From positions 1 through 64,000 of the forward strand of contig NW_027437457.1 in assembly GCF_964204645.1 (NCBI RefSeq): a stretch of 64,000 nucleotides of DNA. Direction: 5' to 3'. The stretch comes from Tubulanus polymorphus (taxonomy: Eukaryota; Nemertea; Palaeonemertea; Tubulaniformes; Tubulanidae). The stretch's first letter is position 1. Every line of letters begins with the position of its first letter. Position numbers and translations under genes: made by a program. Positions 12,001-23,036 of this stretch are shown one piece after another. The notes beneath the pieces are model-generated. The model was given only the letters and a program-made list of their open reading frames with translations. It did not search any database and was not told where the DNA came from.

Positions 12001-15000
12001 AATCGTTATAAACCGGTTGTTTAACTTGACGCGTTGCTATAGTTACCAGCAGACGGAGGATCTACCGGTTGCGATTGTTTTGACAGAGTTTCACGTTTTG
12101 ACGTTGTTTCGTAAACGTTTAAAAGCCGTCTGCGTTTTAAACGATCAGCTCATATTCGACGACGTTTTTACGGACGTAAGTGAAACAATAAACAGCGCCC
12201 CCTAGTGGTTGTCCTAGTTACCGGGTTGATAATGAGTTCGGTATTGAATTGTAGAAATTGACAGGTTTAAGAGGAATGTGTAAAGATCCGTTACGAGGAA
12301 CTATCTGGGCGTTCACTGATAAAGCAGTTTTCAAATATAAACTAATGAAGGAAGCGAGGTATGAGATTCTTATCAAATTGATTCCACAGATTCAATCGAA
12401 TTGATTCCGCAGATTCAATCAAATTAAGTCCGTTCAATCAAGTTTCTTTTCATCAACTATTTTCATTTTGATTACTAGAAATGTTTGGCAGATATTTTTG
12501 GATAAAGGAGATTTTGAGAATGCTCGCAGATATGGAGGGGTAAGAGTTGATGCTGCGATTGATGATTCTTGAAATGATTTTTATCCCCAGTTTACTTTGA
12601 TGTTGTGTTTGGTTTATTTTATTTGAGGATAATCCTGCGAATATGGATAAAGTACTAACAAAACAAGCCGAACATCTGTTTAAAGAAGGAAAGTAAGTAA
12701 AACATTATATCAAACATTGTATCAAACATTGTATCAAACATTGTATCAAACATTGTATCAAACATTGTATCAAACATTATATCAAACATTATATCAAACA
12801 TTGTATCAAACATTGTATCAAACATTGTATCAAACATTGTATCAAACATTGTATCAAACATTATATCAAACATTATATCAAACATTGTATCATCAAATTA
12901 GATGAAATTGTATGAAAATGTGTCAAAAATGGATGAAAAATTATCAAACTGTATTGAAATCTTTCAAATTGTATTGAAATGTCTCAAATTGTATTGAAAT
13001 GTTTCAAATTGTATTGAAATGTTTCAAATTGTATGAAAATGTATCCTATTTAACTCATATTGAACTGATAATTTGTAGATATGAGGAGAGTGCTCTACGG
13101 TTCGCGCGATCATTGAGTTCTTTCGAAGAAATCGCTCTGAAATTTGTCCAAGTCGAAGATAAAGAGGCTTTGAAAATATTTCTAAAAGAGAAATTGTCAG
13201 CATTCGGTATCAATGTACGCGGTTGAATCGGTCGGTGGAGTAATATTTAAACCGATGTCGTGGATTAATTATCTCTGTTGTTTAATTACAGGATAAAATG
13301 CAGATAACGATGATAGTTTTATGGTTAATCGAGATTTATTTGAATCAACTCGGTTCGCTCAGAGAACAAGGATTCAATATGAATTCTAAATACGACCAAA
13401 TACAAGAAAGTTTCTATAAATTCCTCGCTCAAAGTAAAGTTCTGGTAGGTATGGAAGCCTGTTAGTGCTATTCCAGTTCTTCGTACGGAGGCCTGTAAGG
13501 TATGGTGATATATATTTTCAGGAGAGTATTTTACTGAATAAGACGACTGTTTATGATTTAATCGCCAGTCACGGTGATATCGATGCCTTGGTTTACTTCG
13601 CATTCCTCATAAAAGGTACATCAAAACATCAAATTATTGGCAATAACAGCCACTAGAGGGCAGGGTGGGCAGGCAGACTGCCCGGTCGTCTGGCAGGCAG
13701 GCTGCCCTGTCGTCTAGCAGGCTGGTTAGCAGGTGGTCTGGCAGGCTGACTGCCAGGTGGTCTAGCAGGCTGACTGCCCAGTGGTCTAGCAGGCTGACTG
13801 CCAGGTGGTCTAGCAGTCTGGTAAGTGAGCAGGCTACGAGGTGGTCTGGCAGGCTGACTGCCACCAGGTGGTCTAGCAGGCTGGTAAGTGAGCAGGCTGC
13901 CAGGTGGTCTAGCAGGCTGGTTAGCAGGTTCAGATTGTTATGATATTTTACAGATTATGAACGAGTTTTAGAACATCACATACAACATGATCATTTTGAA
14001 GAAGCTTTAAAAGTTCTTCTCGAACACGGCAAGGTAAACACTAAATACCGTAAACACCGTACTCATTGATCGTTGTATATTGGTATATAATATTTATTCT
14101 ATTGTTGTAGGATCGGACTGATTTATATTATAAATATTCACCGTTACTGATGCAGAATATTCCTCGTGATACTGTATCGTCATGGATACACATGGCACGC
14201 CGATTAGATCCTAAACGTCTGATACCGGCTCTCGTTCAATACGATCATAATACATCAATAGTCGACGAACAACAGGTAACGCCATCTATATACACCGCTG
14301 CGAACTATCTACCGTATACGCCACCTATTGTCTATTGTATATTTGTATTTTCCAGGGGAATGAAGTAATTCGTTATTTAGAGTTTTGCGTTCGAACGTTA
14401 GACAACAAAGATCAATCTATTCACAACTATTTACTGTCGTTATACGTGAAACTGAATAAACTCGATGAATTAATGACTTATTTGACCGTCGAAGGGGAGG
14501 TAGGTATTAGCGCGACTACCCTCCACCCCCTCATGTTAGACTAGGCAGTTGAGCAGTTCCTATTGTGAAACCTAGGGGGCGGTAGATGTAGATTTGAAAT
14601 GGTTTTTTTGTTTTTTCGCACGCAGGATCAAGATATTGTTCATTATGATTTGAAGTACGCATTAAGACTTTGTTCTCAGCACGGATTGAAACGGCCGTGT
14701 GTTCATATCTATTCAACGATGAATCTATTCGATGAAGCCGTTGATTTAGCTCTTCAGGTATCAATAACATCGTCCCGTTTATCGTTGCCGCCGGAAACTG
14801 AGTTTATATTGTTGCATAATGTTTCAGGTCGACGTCGATTTGGCGAAAAAGAACGCGGACAAACCGAGCGATAACGAAGAACTGCGTAAAAAACTCTGGC
14901 TCAGAATCGGTAAATTACATCGCTATATACTCACCACTGATTGTAATTGATAATAAATTACATCACTATGGAGTCAAAACTGATTGTAGTTGATGATAAA

Positions 15001-16733
15001 TTACATCACTATAGATTCGCCACTGATTGTAAATATAAATTACATCACTATGGACTCACCACCGATTGTAGTTGATGATAAATTACATCACTATGGACTC
15101 ACCACTAATTGTAATTGATAAGAGTTTACTGAACTATAAAATTGTAGCTCGTCACGTCGTTGAAGAAGATAAAGATATAAAGAAAGCGATGCAGTTTGTT
15201 CAGGAGTGTAATTTATTAAAGATCGAAGACGTTCTCCCGTTTTTCCCTGATTTCGTCACCATCGATCATTTCAAGGTCGGTTCTTTTTTTACGCGAACAG
15301 GAATTAGAAATATTTTGATGTTTTTTCGATATTTGTTTGAATGATGTTTTTCAGGATGCTATTTGTGAATCGTTAGAGGAATACAACGAACACATTGAAA
15401 CGTTGAAAACAGAAATGAATGAAGCGACTGAAAGTGCGAAGGAAATCAGAGACGAAATTCAAACATTTAGAAATAAGTGAGAAAAACAAAATTATCAATC
15501 AATTTTCAGGAGTTGGATCTGAGATCTCAGAAAACCGTGGAACCGTGGAACTGAGACCAAGAGATTTCCCTGGCCATATTCTACTTCCTAGTGCTTTATA
15601 AAGTAATCAAAGGTCTTGAGGCGTTCCATCAAAAAATATTCATAAATTCTTAGGACAATGGGGTATTGCAGGATTTTGGCAGAGCACAATTTCCCCCGAG
15701 ACAGCGTGTGTGTGTGGATCGATCAGGATAAATCAGTATATCTGCCCTTTGAATTTCACATTTGTTCTATATTTTCTATAATTCAAGTTAATTGGTGATT
15801 TTAATTGCAGGTTTGCGTTCGTGAAAGGACAGGATAAATGCACAGCTTGTAATTATCCACTTCTAACTCGCAAATTTTACCTGTTTCCGTGTATGCATCG
15901 GTTCCATATGGATTGTTTAATAGCTGAGGTAAATACCTCTTTCATTCATACCTCTCTTACCCTTAACCTCACCCTGTCTGAGAGGTATGACCTCTCTCTC
16001 TCAACCTTTACCTCACCTCACCCTGTCTGAGAGGTATAACCTCACTCTCTCTGAGAGGTATAACCTCACTCTCTCAACCTTTACCTCATCTCACTCTCTC
16101 TGGGAGGTATAACCTCACTCTCTCAACCTTTACCTAACCTCACTCTCTCTGGGAGGTATAACCTCATTCTATCTGGGAGGTATAACCTCTATCTCTCTGA
16201 GAGGTATAACCTCACTCTCTCTCTGAGAGGTATAACCTCTCTCTCTCTGGGAGGTATAACCTCACTCTCTCTGGGAGGTATAACCTCATTCTATCTGGGA
16301 GGTATAACCTCTATCTCTCTGTGAGGTATAACCTCACTCTCTCTCTGAGAGGTATAACCTCACTCTCTCTCTGAGAGGTATAACCTCTCTCTCTCTGGGA
16401 GGTATAACCTCATCCTTTCTGTTGTAGGTGATGCCACATTTACCAGCTCGAGAGCGTAGTGCCGTCGATGAACTACAGAGGGCGTTGTCGACTAGTGATC
16501 AATCTCAAGGTCTATTAAAGACTGAATTAGATGAGATTGTAGCTAGTGAATGTATTTATTGTGGTGATTATATGATCAGGTCAGTTTAAACGCGTTTATT
16601 TGTTGTCTGGAACTGGTTCCTGATTCTCCCTGAAGTTCCGGGATTAAATGACTATTGTTCTATTTTTAGATGTATTGATAAACCATTCATTGATGCAGAA
16701 GAGGAAGAGATGATCAAACAAAGTTGGAGTTAA
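9023..16733 (+). CDS. VPS18: Vacuolar protein sorting-associated protein 18 (CORVET/HOPS core subunit)
   Basis: Twenty-six exons, with all phases consistent, give 968 aa (human about 973). Starts and ends: 9023-9100, 9475-9554, 9633-9742, 9819-9967, 10037-10121, 10251-10330, 11405-11526, 11610-11698, 11773-11953, 12043-12175, 12255-12358, 12479-12539, 12628-12692, 13079-13214, 13292-13444, 13522-13615, 13954-14033, 14111-14275, 14356-14499, 14626-14757, 14828-14909, 15148-15275, 15355-15476, 15811-15928, 16428-16579, 16670-16733. Landmarks are MASMIDQYE, HLVASNN, LPVAIVLTEFH, SFEEIALKF, VHYDLKYALRL-like HYDLKYALRLCSQHG, KIEDVLPFFPDFVTIDHFK, and a C-terminal RING-H2 (CTACNYPLL, CMHRFHMDC, CIYCG). 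The protein has an N-terminal beta-propeller and an alpha-solenoid, and tethers endosomes and lysosomes before fusion. AATAAA lies at 16880-16885. Introns 1, 6, 13, 16, 21 and 24 are mostly tandem repeats. Confidence 0.97.
9101..9405 (+). repeat. Roughly 77-bp minisatellite carrying the VPS18 exon 1 donor
   Basis: Four units contain GGGGGCGGAGAGCCCGGGGG and GGACACGGAGCAGCTGGGTG. Each begins with a copy of GTGAGTATTGGGG or GTCAGTATCGGGG; the first is the real exon 1 donor at 9101. Confidence 0.8.
10350..11380 (+). repeat. About 1-kb pure CT (polypyrimidine) array in VPS18 intron 6
   Basis: The strand is almost only C and T. Higher-order units are built from CTCTCCCCTCTCCTCTCCCT and CTCCTCCCTT blocks. 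It occupies nearly all of the intron between the exon 6 donor (10331) and the exon 7 acceptor (11404). The long Ser/Pro/Leu open frame across it is an artefact. Confidence 0.95.
12694..12895 (+). repeat. 12-bp minisatellite in VPS18 intron 13
   Basis: ATCAAACATTGT/ATCAAACATTAT units begin right after the exon 13 donor and run for about 200 bases. A related CAAATTGTATTGAAATGTTT repeat follows to about 13045. Confidence 0.9.
13660..13932 (+). repeat. 25-bp minisatellite in VPS18 intron 16
   Basis: Imperfect units of GGTGGTCTAGCAGGCTGACT with GCCAGGT fill the intron between the exon 16 donor (13616) and the exon 17 acceptor (13953). Confidence 0.85.
14910..15115 (+). repeat. Tandem repeat starting at the VPS18 exon 21 donor
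   Basis: Four or five units of AAATTACATCACTATGGACT plus CACCACTGATTGTAATTGAT. The first unit begins at the donor itself, which reads GTAAATTACATCGCTATATA. Confidence 0.8.
15935..16425 (+). repeat. GAGGTATAACCTC palindromic repeat in VPS18 intron 24
   Basis: About 15 units of CTGAGAGGTATAACCTCACT with CTCTCT spacers. GAGGT-ATA-ACCTC is self-complementary, so each unit can form a small hairpin. The array runs up to the exon 25 acceptor at 16427. Confidence 0.85.
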
Positions 16734-17029
16734 ATTTCTAGTCGACGATCGACGGATTGATTGATTGCTTGATCAATTGACCAATCAATTGATCAATTGA
16801 TCAATGATTGATTGTATGGTCTCTATTTATTCAAAGATATATCACTGAAATCAAGTTGATGATTGTTCGATAATTTGTCAATAAAATGTATATATCCCAG
16901 TATTTAAATTAATTGTTATTTTGATCTATTTTCACAGGAGGTCATTACATAAAAAATTGGATGATTTCTTTATGTCGACGAATACGCCATCTATTGTATC
17001 TATCTGCAAAAAATTAGATAATAGTCGGT

Positions 17030-17300
17030 ATAGTGACTACGCCTGACTGATCACCAGTCAGTCACCACACTAATCAGACAAACTGACGAACCTCCTCAAT
17101 CGCAACTGGTCTATGGTCTAGTGGTTAGCGTGCTCGGCTGACATGCTGGAGGTCGCAGGATCGAGTCCAGCTAGGGTTAGGGTTACGATCGATCTAGGGT
17201 TAGGGTTACAGCCACTTAGGGTTAGGGTTGCGGTTGACCACCACTGGCTTCCACGGTTCGATTAGATGCTACGACTTTTTGGTTGGATCGAATATCCCCG
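17030..17300 (+). mobile_element. tRNA-derived SINE-like element with TTAGGG-type tail, copy 2
   Basis: Shares its 5' part with the copy at 4360-4565, including AATCAGACAAACTGACGAAC-like sequence, CTGGTCTATGG, the A-box TAGTGGTTAGCGTG and the B-box-like GGATCGAGTCC (17158-17168). Three blocks of TAGGGTTAGGGTT follow, separated by short unique spacers. Confidence 0.65.
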
Positions 17301-18060
17301 ACCCGTGAAATATGTTACATCTTTTTTTGTAAATATATGTTTTTTTCTGTGTAAGCGAGCAGTAAGGCAGTAAGTGTAGTCGCGCCAAACATTACAAACT
17401 AAAGTTCAGTTTTCTCGCATCCTTGGATGTCCTTGTTTTGAATCTACGTTTCAGGCTCAAGTTTTTGGCTTTCCCCGCTCTTGAGAACTGCTGAGCTCAA
17501 TTTTTGAAATAGATATTCAGGCGTTGATCTACGTCCGACTTTGTTTTTCCATGTTTATAGAACTGATGGATATTTTCCAACCTGTTCAGAGGTTTAACTA
17601 AGATATTCATCATTGTACAACGGATATTCATATTTAACATACCAGTGAAATCCAACAATATATTTAACCAAAGATGGAAAGTTCATCCGCAGGCGTATAG
17701 TAATATGCGCAGCTCAAAACACTTATTTTCAAGAACTTTAATTATATATATTTGGCTGAATTATCGTGTGATTTCTCTGCTGGTATTCATCCCACACCGG
17801 GATAATCTACGTGTCTATTGTGATAACTTTCTCGACTTATCATGTTTCATTTATAGTAATACATTTATATTCAACAAAAGTTTCACAAAATCTGAGTGAA
17901 TTAGTAACATTAAACTTCTGAGAATTGAGTTTTCATTCCAACAGCGAACAATAAAATCTTACAAATGAATTGTAGCTAGTTTATGTTTAAGTTGGATCGA
18001 TACGCGAGGAGGAGACACACGGTCAGTTCCAGAAAATTCTCCAGAACAGTCGTAGAGACC

Positions 18061-18160
18061 CCCAGACAGTCAGTACCCTCCCTGCAGACTGGACACAGTC
18101 AGTACATTCTCCCTGCAGACTGGTCACAGTCAGTACATTCTCCCTGCAGACTCAGTACAT
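18061..18160 (+). repeat. Short tandem repeat upstream of the GPCR start
   Basis: Three to four units of CTCCCTGCAGACTGGACACA with GTCAGTACATT end about 25 bases before the ATG. They would lie in the 5' UTR or proximal promoter. Confidence 0.8.
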
Positions 18161-18182
18161 TCTCATTTGATTGGCAAAGATC

Positions 18183-19133
18183 ATGAATTCAACCCAGATA
18201 CAAATCGGTCGTCCTTATAGCAGTTACATCGTCATCACGTCTTTAGTGAACGAGTCTGGAAGCTACCGTACTGTATCACTGGTTTTTCTTCCTATCGTGT
18301 TTCTGTTAGGAGCCTTCGGAAATTCAGCTACTTTCCTGATAATGATAAGTCGTAGATTCCGCAGTTTATCTTACGCTAACTATCTCATCGTGTTATCTCT
18401 CAGTGATTCTGTATACTGTATTAATGTTGCACTGATGCCTGTTTTACAGTTTGTTCTCTTCCGCGTTAGAGCCGGTCCTATATTCATCATTAATTCACTT
18501 ATCAGTTGTCAAATATATGAATTTTTGATGGTGCTTGCAGGCTGCAATAGTGTGTGGTTAATAGTAGCGATAACTCTAGAACGTGCTGCAGTTGTTCTCT
18601 TCCCGTTCACATCTCGTTTCGTATGTACACCTAGAGTGGCTAGATTTACTATATTGATAATAACTGCAGTGAATTCACTGATTTTCTATCTCAGTCCTGC
18701 TATGTCGATGTATTTTACTGATCGGTTTTTCGGATGTTACTATAAATTGATCGACCAAATAAAATATTTCACCATATTTGTCATCTACTTTAACATCCTA
18801 CCTTTAGTATTGATAATAATATTTAATCACGTGATACTCATTCAGTTGTTCAGAGGATCAAAAATGGTTTCGTCCGATCAGAAAACGAGAAAATCAAAAC
18901 GTACAACATTAATGCTTGTAACAGTTTCACTCTCATCTGCAATATTTACACTTCCGAATATTATCACCATATTTTTACCAATATCGCCGGAACAGAAGGA
19001 ATTTCTTTACGATATTTTCAAACAATTCTATGTTTGTAATTTTGTGGTAAATTTCTACATATATCTTTTACTGGGACGAGAAATTCGTGAATATTTCTGT
19101 ATGAAAATCCGCTGTAGAAATTCTGTTAAATAA
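18183..19133 (+). CDS. Rhodopsin-class (class A) orphan G-protein coupled receptor, single exon
   Basis: An uninterrupted 316-codon frame with seven hydrophobic segments. TM1 carries FGNS (N47), TM2 carries LSLSDS (D75), and C109 and C185 fit the TM3-ECL2 disulfide. The TM3 end is ERA (133-135) instead of DRY, and the TM7 motif is NFYIY (290-294) instead of NPxxY. TM6 lacks the usual CWxP and has TLP instead. Possible N-glycosylation sites are NST (2) and NES (23). The ATG at 18183 is the first in frame; the codons just before it do not look coding. The protein probably sits in the plasma membrane. The ligand is unknown; FMRFamide- or chemosensory-type receptors are possible relatives, but I cannot place it further. 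Lack of introns fits many expanded invertebrate GPCR families. Confidence 0.9.
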   Translation: MNSTQIQIGRPYSSYIVITSLVNESGSYRTVSLVFLPIVFLLGAFGNSATFLIMISRRFRSLSYANYLIVLSLSDSVYCINVALMPVLQFVLFRVRAGPIFIINSLISCQIYEFLMVLAGCNSVWLIVAITLERAAVVLFPFTSRFVCTPRVARFTILIITAVNSLIFYLSPAMSMYFTDRFFGCYYKLIDQIKYFTIFVIYFNILPLVLIIIFNHVILIQLFRGSKMVSSDQKTRKSKRTTLMLVTVSLSSAIFTLPNIITIFLPISPEQKEFLYDIFKQFYVCNFVVNFYIYLLLGREIREYFCMKIRCRNSVK

Positions 19134-20419
19134 CACGTTATGAGACATACAACTTTTAAAGGCTAAATTCCGCTTGTCCCTACAATATGACAATTTGGGT
19201 GATAAATTGCCCTTATTTGGAATGAACCAAACAACCCTTGGGCCGGCTTTATGGTATTCGTAGCGTGGGTTCAAAAACCTTCTGAAAATGCCATGATTTG
19301 CTGCTGAATACAATAAGCAAGAAATCGCGCGGGTATTTCTCATTTTTTAATCGAAATGGAGAAAATAAATATTCAAATTTTTGTCCTCCATCAAACGGAT
19401 GAGTAAAATACCCGGATGTAGAATAACGATGTGTTAAATACCCGTATCTGACAACCGGACTACCATTGTTTCCCGTTAGTTAACAATCAACCCAATGAAA
19501 TATAACGTCTCACAACTCGAAGTATTTTGATCGATGGATTTGATCGCGGATTCTTCTCGCATTTATCGGTTGAGTTGAGGCACACGCCTGACGCACACAC
19601 GCACACGTCTCTTCAACAGTGAGTGGATAGATAGAAGCAAAAATTCATACAGACTAGTCTTCATAAATTTTTGAGTGGAGCTAGAGAAAAATCGTGATGT
19701 GTGTACAGGTACGCGTAAGCACGCCATACATGGTTCAGTAGAATGTTGTGATGTGTGACTAGACATGTTCCCGTAACAAATACGCAATCTATCAAGTCCG
19801 CATAGATAAAATAAGATAATATAACCTAATTACTCCCTTACTGGCTTTCAGTGATACTACAGCAAACAAGATATGGTGGAATTCATGGCTGTGGTTGCTA
19901 TTATCATCTGCCCGTACAGCTCCAGATACGAGACAACAACAGTAACTACAACAACTCTGAGTTCTATGAGTTATATAAGAGTATTATTATTTACTATCAA
20001 TAAGAAACGCTGAAATCATAAAATGACAATTTGTTATCGCACATAGCTGAAAATGTATTTACAGAAATATAAATAAATCATGTGTTTACTATAGAATATG
20101 ATATTCAACATCATTTGATTATTTCGGGGATTATACTATTATCATTAAGCTTATCAATATTAATATATCAATCTATTTCTTTTCGTTAAAAAAGCATTCA
20201 TGTCACACTTACATAAGTGAATACATATATTTCTACACCATCAAACGAACTATATAAAAAATGGAGCTATCTATTTTTAACAAAAAAAGCCCGCTCCTTG
20301 TGAGATGAAGGAAAATCGGGAATCTAGTCAGTCTAATGACCAAGTAATATATTATTTTCAAAACCCATCAGAAAAGCTCTAAATGATCATTAATTCAAAA
20401 GAGATCTTAGTGCCCAGGT
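19134..20419. other. Convergent intergenic region
   Basis: Lies between the 3' ends of the GPCR and the propeller-like gene. AT-rich, with no coding exon, repeat or RNA gene I can support. Confidence 0.6.
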
Positions 20420-22513
20420 TTAAATTATGGTACACGTTCGAGATTCAGCCCTGGTTACAGTACTCTCCCTGATACCTGGAGGAGGTAAACCTCCGGACAT
20501 TAAGGGGTACAATACTCTCTCAGACGTATGGGGAACCGGTTCGCTGCACCTTCGCCTGTCAGTGTTTATGTTATAAACTCGCAATGAGTGCTGTTTATTT
20601 ATGATATCATTGTGATTTATAACGACAGTGTTGCTGTCACACACTTGATGTATTTCACCTATATCACTGTCTGCAGTGTTAAGTACTATACGCGGGTGAT
20701 CTATAAACCCCCGATCATTGTATCTGATACTAACCACAGTTCCTGTGCAATCAGTCACGGAGTTTACCGATAGTAACACATGTCTATCATTAATAACACA
20801 CGGGTACCCATCTGGTTCAAACGTTAGTCCGCGATAATTCATATTGATAAAACTGATCGATTTTGCTTCGGCTGTTAGAAAAAGTAATTTATTTGTACTA
20901 CGACAGTAAACGAACATCCGTCCCTTTGAGTCCACATCAAAACAGTTTATACAGTCGTATTCTCCATCCGGGAGCTGATATATTTTCACTGGGCTTCTAT
21001 CGATTAAGCTGTTAACAGGGTTTTCTAGGAAACGTAGGAAATAAATGTTTCTCCCTCCTGAATGTATGTAGATATTTTCACCACGGATTATCAAGGTTCT
21101 ACAGTCTCCAGAAAGGATATCACTGACATCATCTTTCAACAGTTTTTTCTGATCTCTATATTTTCTCAGGATGTATTTCCTGTTTTTCTCCACGAGTACA
21201 AAGAGATACCCGTTGCTGTCAGCAGCGAGTCCTTGTATCTTACCATCAATCTTCATATATCTTTTAATTACATTATCATCATCCATGTAATATATAACAC
21301 TGGACTTCCACGCCGTACATATTATACGTGACTGTCGACCCTCCTGCTCACAAGGAATCGATGCCACTAAGTAGGGTATGAAATCCGTCTGAATCTGTTT
21401 ATTTATCATTAATGATTCAATGGGGTCGTCTACGCGTTCCATATGCCTCATGACGTCATCCGTAGATCTCTTCATTTTTTCTTCAATTCTCCTATCGACG
21501 TCATCACTCGATATCTCCTCTTTAAGAATTCCCCCTATGACGTTTGTCATAGCCCTAAGAGCGAGTCCAGTGTTGATATTATATACTCTCTGTGAGTGAT
21601 GTTTATTGCTGTTATCATAATGACGGATAACGACGGTGTTGCTGTCACACACTTGATGTATTTCACCTATATCACTGTCTGCAGAGTTGAGTACTATACG
21701 CGGGTGATCTATAAACCCCTCATCATTATATCCGATACTAATAACAGATCCTCCACTGAAATCAGTTCCAGAGTTTACCGATAATAAAACATGTTTGTCA
21801 TTAATAACACACGGGTATCCTCCACATGGATCAAATAGTAGTCCACAATCATTTATATTGACAAAATTGATCATTTTTGCTTCAGCTGTTAGAAAAAGTA
21901 ATGTGTGTGAACGGTCACAGTAAACGAACATCCGTCCCTTTGAGTCCACATCAAAACAGTTTATACAGTCGTATTCTCCATCCGGGAGCTGATATATTTT
22001 CACTGGGCTTCTATCGATTAAACTGTTTTCAGTAGGATTTTCTACTAAACGTAAAACACGAACTTCTCTTCCTGATTGTATATAAATATTTTTACCACGA
22101 ATTACTAGAGTTCCACAGTATCCAGACAGGATATCCGTGATATTTTCTTCCGACAGTTTATTCTGCTCTTCATATTTTCTAAGGTAGATTTTCTCTTTTG
22201 TCAACACGACAACAAACAAATATCCGTTATGATCAGTATCTAGTCCTAGTATGTCATCACAATCACACTTTATGTATCTCCTTAATACATAATCATTATC
22301 CATATAAAATATATCATCGCACTCCCTCCACTGCGCACATATTATACGTGACTTATCACCCGCCTGTTTACCAGGTAATGACGTCACTAACCCGTGTTCG
22401 AGGTCTGTTTGAACCTGTTTAGTGATCTTCAATGAAACGATGACGTCATCAACGTGTTTCATCTGTTCGCTGCTGGAAGCTGCGGCAGAGCTTTCGGGAT
22501 TTCTAGTAGCCAT
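20420..22513 (-). CDS. Intronless protein with two propeller-like repeats (NHL/TRIM-tail-like), function unknown
   Basis: A single 697-codon frame. The start MATRNPESSA (ATG at 22513) has a good context (A at -3, G at +4); the frame stays open upstream but that part has no homology between repeats. Two homologous blocks span about 18-316 and 360-651, each with QTD...SRIIC.W, Y.MD.D.V..RY, NGYLFV, LRKY, LV/IIRG..IYI.SG, SLIDRSPVKIYQLPDGEYDC, GRMFVYC, LLFLTAEAK and DHPRIVLN. The regular beta-strand-like segments resemble NHL or WD-type beta-propellers such as TRIM tails, but no RING, B-box or coiled coil precedes them. A charged linker (about 330-365) separates the blocks. About 100 bases are identical between the two copies, which points to recent duplication or gene conversion. 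The final 45 residues look unrelated to the repeats. Not confidently assigned to a family. Confidence 0.75.
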   Translation of the reverse strand: MATRNPESSAAASSSEQMKHVDDVIVSLKITKQVQTDLEHGLVTSLPGKQAGDKSRIICAQWRECDDIFYMDNDYVLRRYIKCDCDDILGLDTDHNGYLFVVVLTKEKIYLRKYEEQNKLSEENITDILSGYCGTLVIRGKNIYIQSGREVRVLRLVENPTENSLIDRSPVKIYQLPDGEYDCINCFDVDSKGRMFVYCDRSHTLLFLTAEAKMINFVNINDCGLLFDPCGGYPCVINDKHVLLSVNSGTDFSGGSVISIGYNDEGFIDHPRIVLNSADSDIGEIHQVCDSNTVVIRHYDNSNKHHSQRVYNINTGLALRAMTNVIGGILKEEISSDDVDRRIEEKMKRSTDDVMRHMERVDDPIESLMINKQIQTDFIPYLVASIPCEQEGRQSRIICTAWKSSVIYYMDDDNVIKRYMKIDGKIQGLAADSNGYLFVLVEKNRKYILRKYRDQKKLLKDDVSDILSGDCRTLIIRGENIYIHSGGRNIYFLRFLENPVNSLIDRSPVKIYQLPDGEYDCINCFDVDSKGRMFVYCRSTNKLLFLTAEAKSISFINMNYRGLTFEPDGYPCVINDRHVLLSVNSVTDCTGTVVSIRYNDRGFIDHPRIVLNTADSDIGEIHQVCDSNTVVINHNDIINKQHSLRVYNINTDRRRCSEPVPHTSERVLYPLMSGGLPPPGIRESTVTRAESRTCTII

Positions 22514-23036
22514 GATCAACAACCAGAAATAATTAACTTCTGGGCGTATAGGTTGAGAACAGTCACGTGATATTCCTAGGTCCTTCTTCCTGGTTTGTAA
22601 ATAGTAACTATATACAAAAGGCGGGTGCGGCAAAAACCAGTTCGGCCGCAATTTTATCGCTTGAAACATTAGGTCGCCGACAATAGATACAGACAGGTGA
22701 TTTACAAACAAAATTGTTTTCAATTTCAATAAACATCAATAAATTATTATTTAAAGCTAGCTTAAAGATATACATGTATAAAAAAACTATCGTAGATCTG
22801 AGTGCAGACCAATTTATTTATGAAAATCTTAAATTCCCAGTACAGATTTAACTGCTGAGCTGCTGTTGACGAATACGCCATCTATCAGAATATATTGCAT
22901 TGAGCGCTAGCTACGTCACCTGGAAATCCTCGGCTTGCCCGTGGTGTGACGTCAGATAAGAGGAGGAATCCCGCCAGCGAGCGGTGACGGTGAAGTGAAG
23001 AGGAGACAGTTCTAAACGGATTTTTAGTGGAGACTG
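22514..23036. other. Divergent intergenic region
   Basis: 523 bases separate the start codons of the propeller-like gene and the CRAL-TRIO gene. It contains CGCCATCTATC near 22874 and a CRE-like TGACGTCA (22947-22954). It probably works as a shared promoter region. Confidence 0.5.
22947..22954. promoter_or_regulatory. CRE-like palindrome TGACGTCA
   Basis: A perfect CREB/ATF-type palindrome 83 bases upstream of the ATG at 23037. Seen as sequence only; regulatory use is inferred from position. Confidence 0.4.

Larger units (their letters stand above)
16734..18182. other. Intergenic region between VPS18 and the GPCR
   Basis: Contains the VPS18 poly(A) signal (16880-16885), a GATCAATTGA-rich stretch near 16755-16810, a second SINE-like copy (17030-17300) and a small tandem repeat just before the GPCR. 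No coding exon is recognised; an open stretch at 17645-17899 has no recognisable protein features. Confidence 0.55.

Noticed and set aside
22514-22729. N-terminal extension of the propeller-like protein
   Set aside because: The frame is open upstream, but the farthest in-frame start is a TTG and the ATG at 22513 has the better context.
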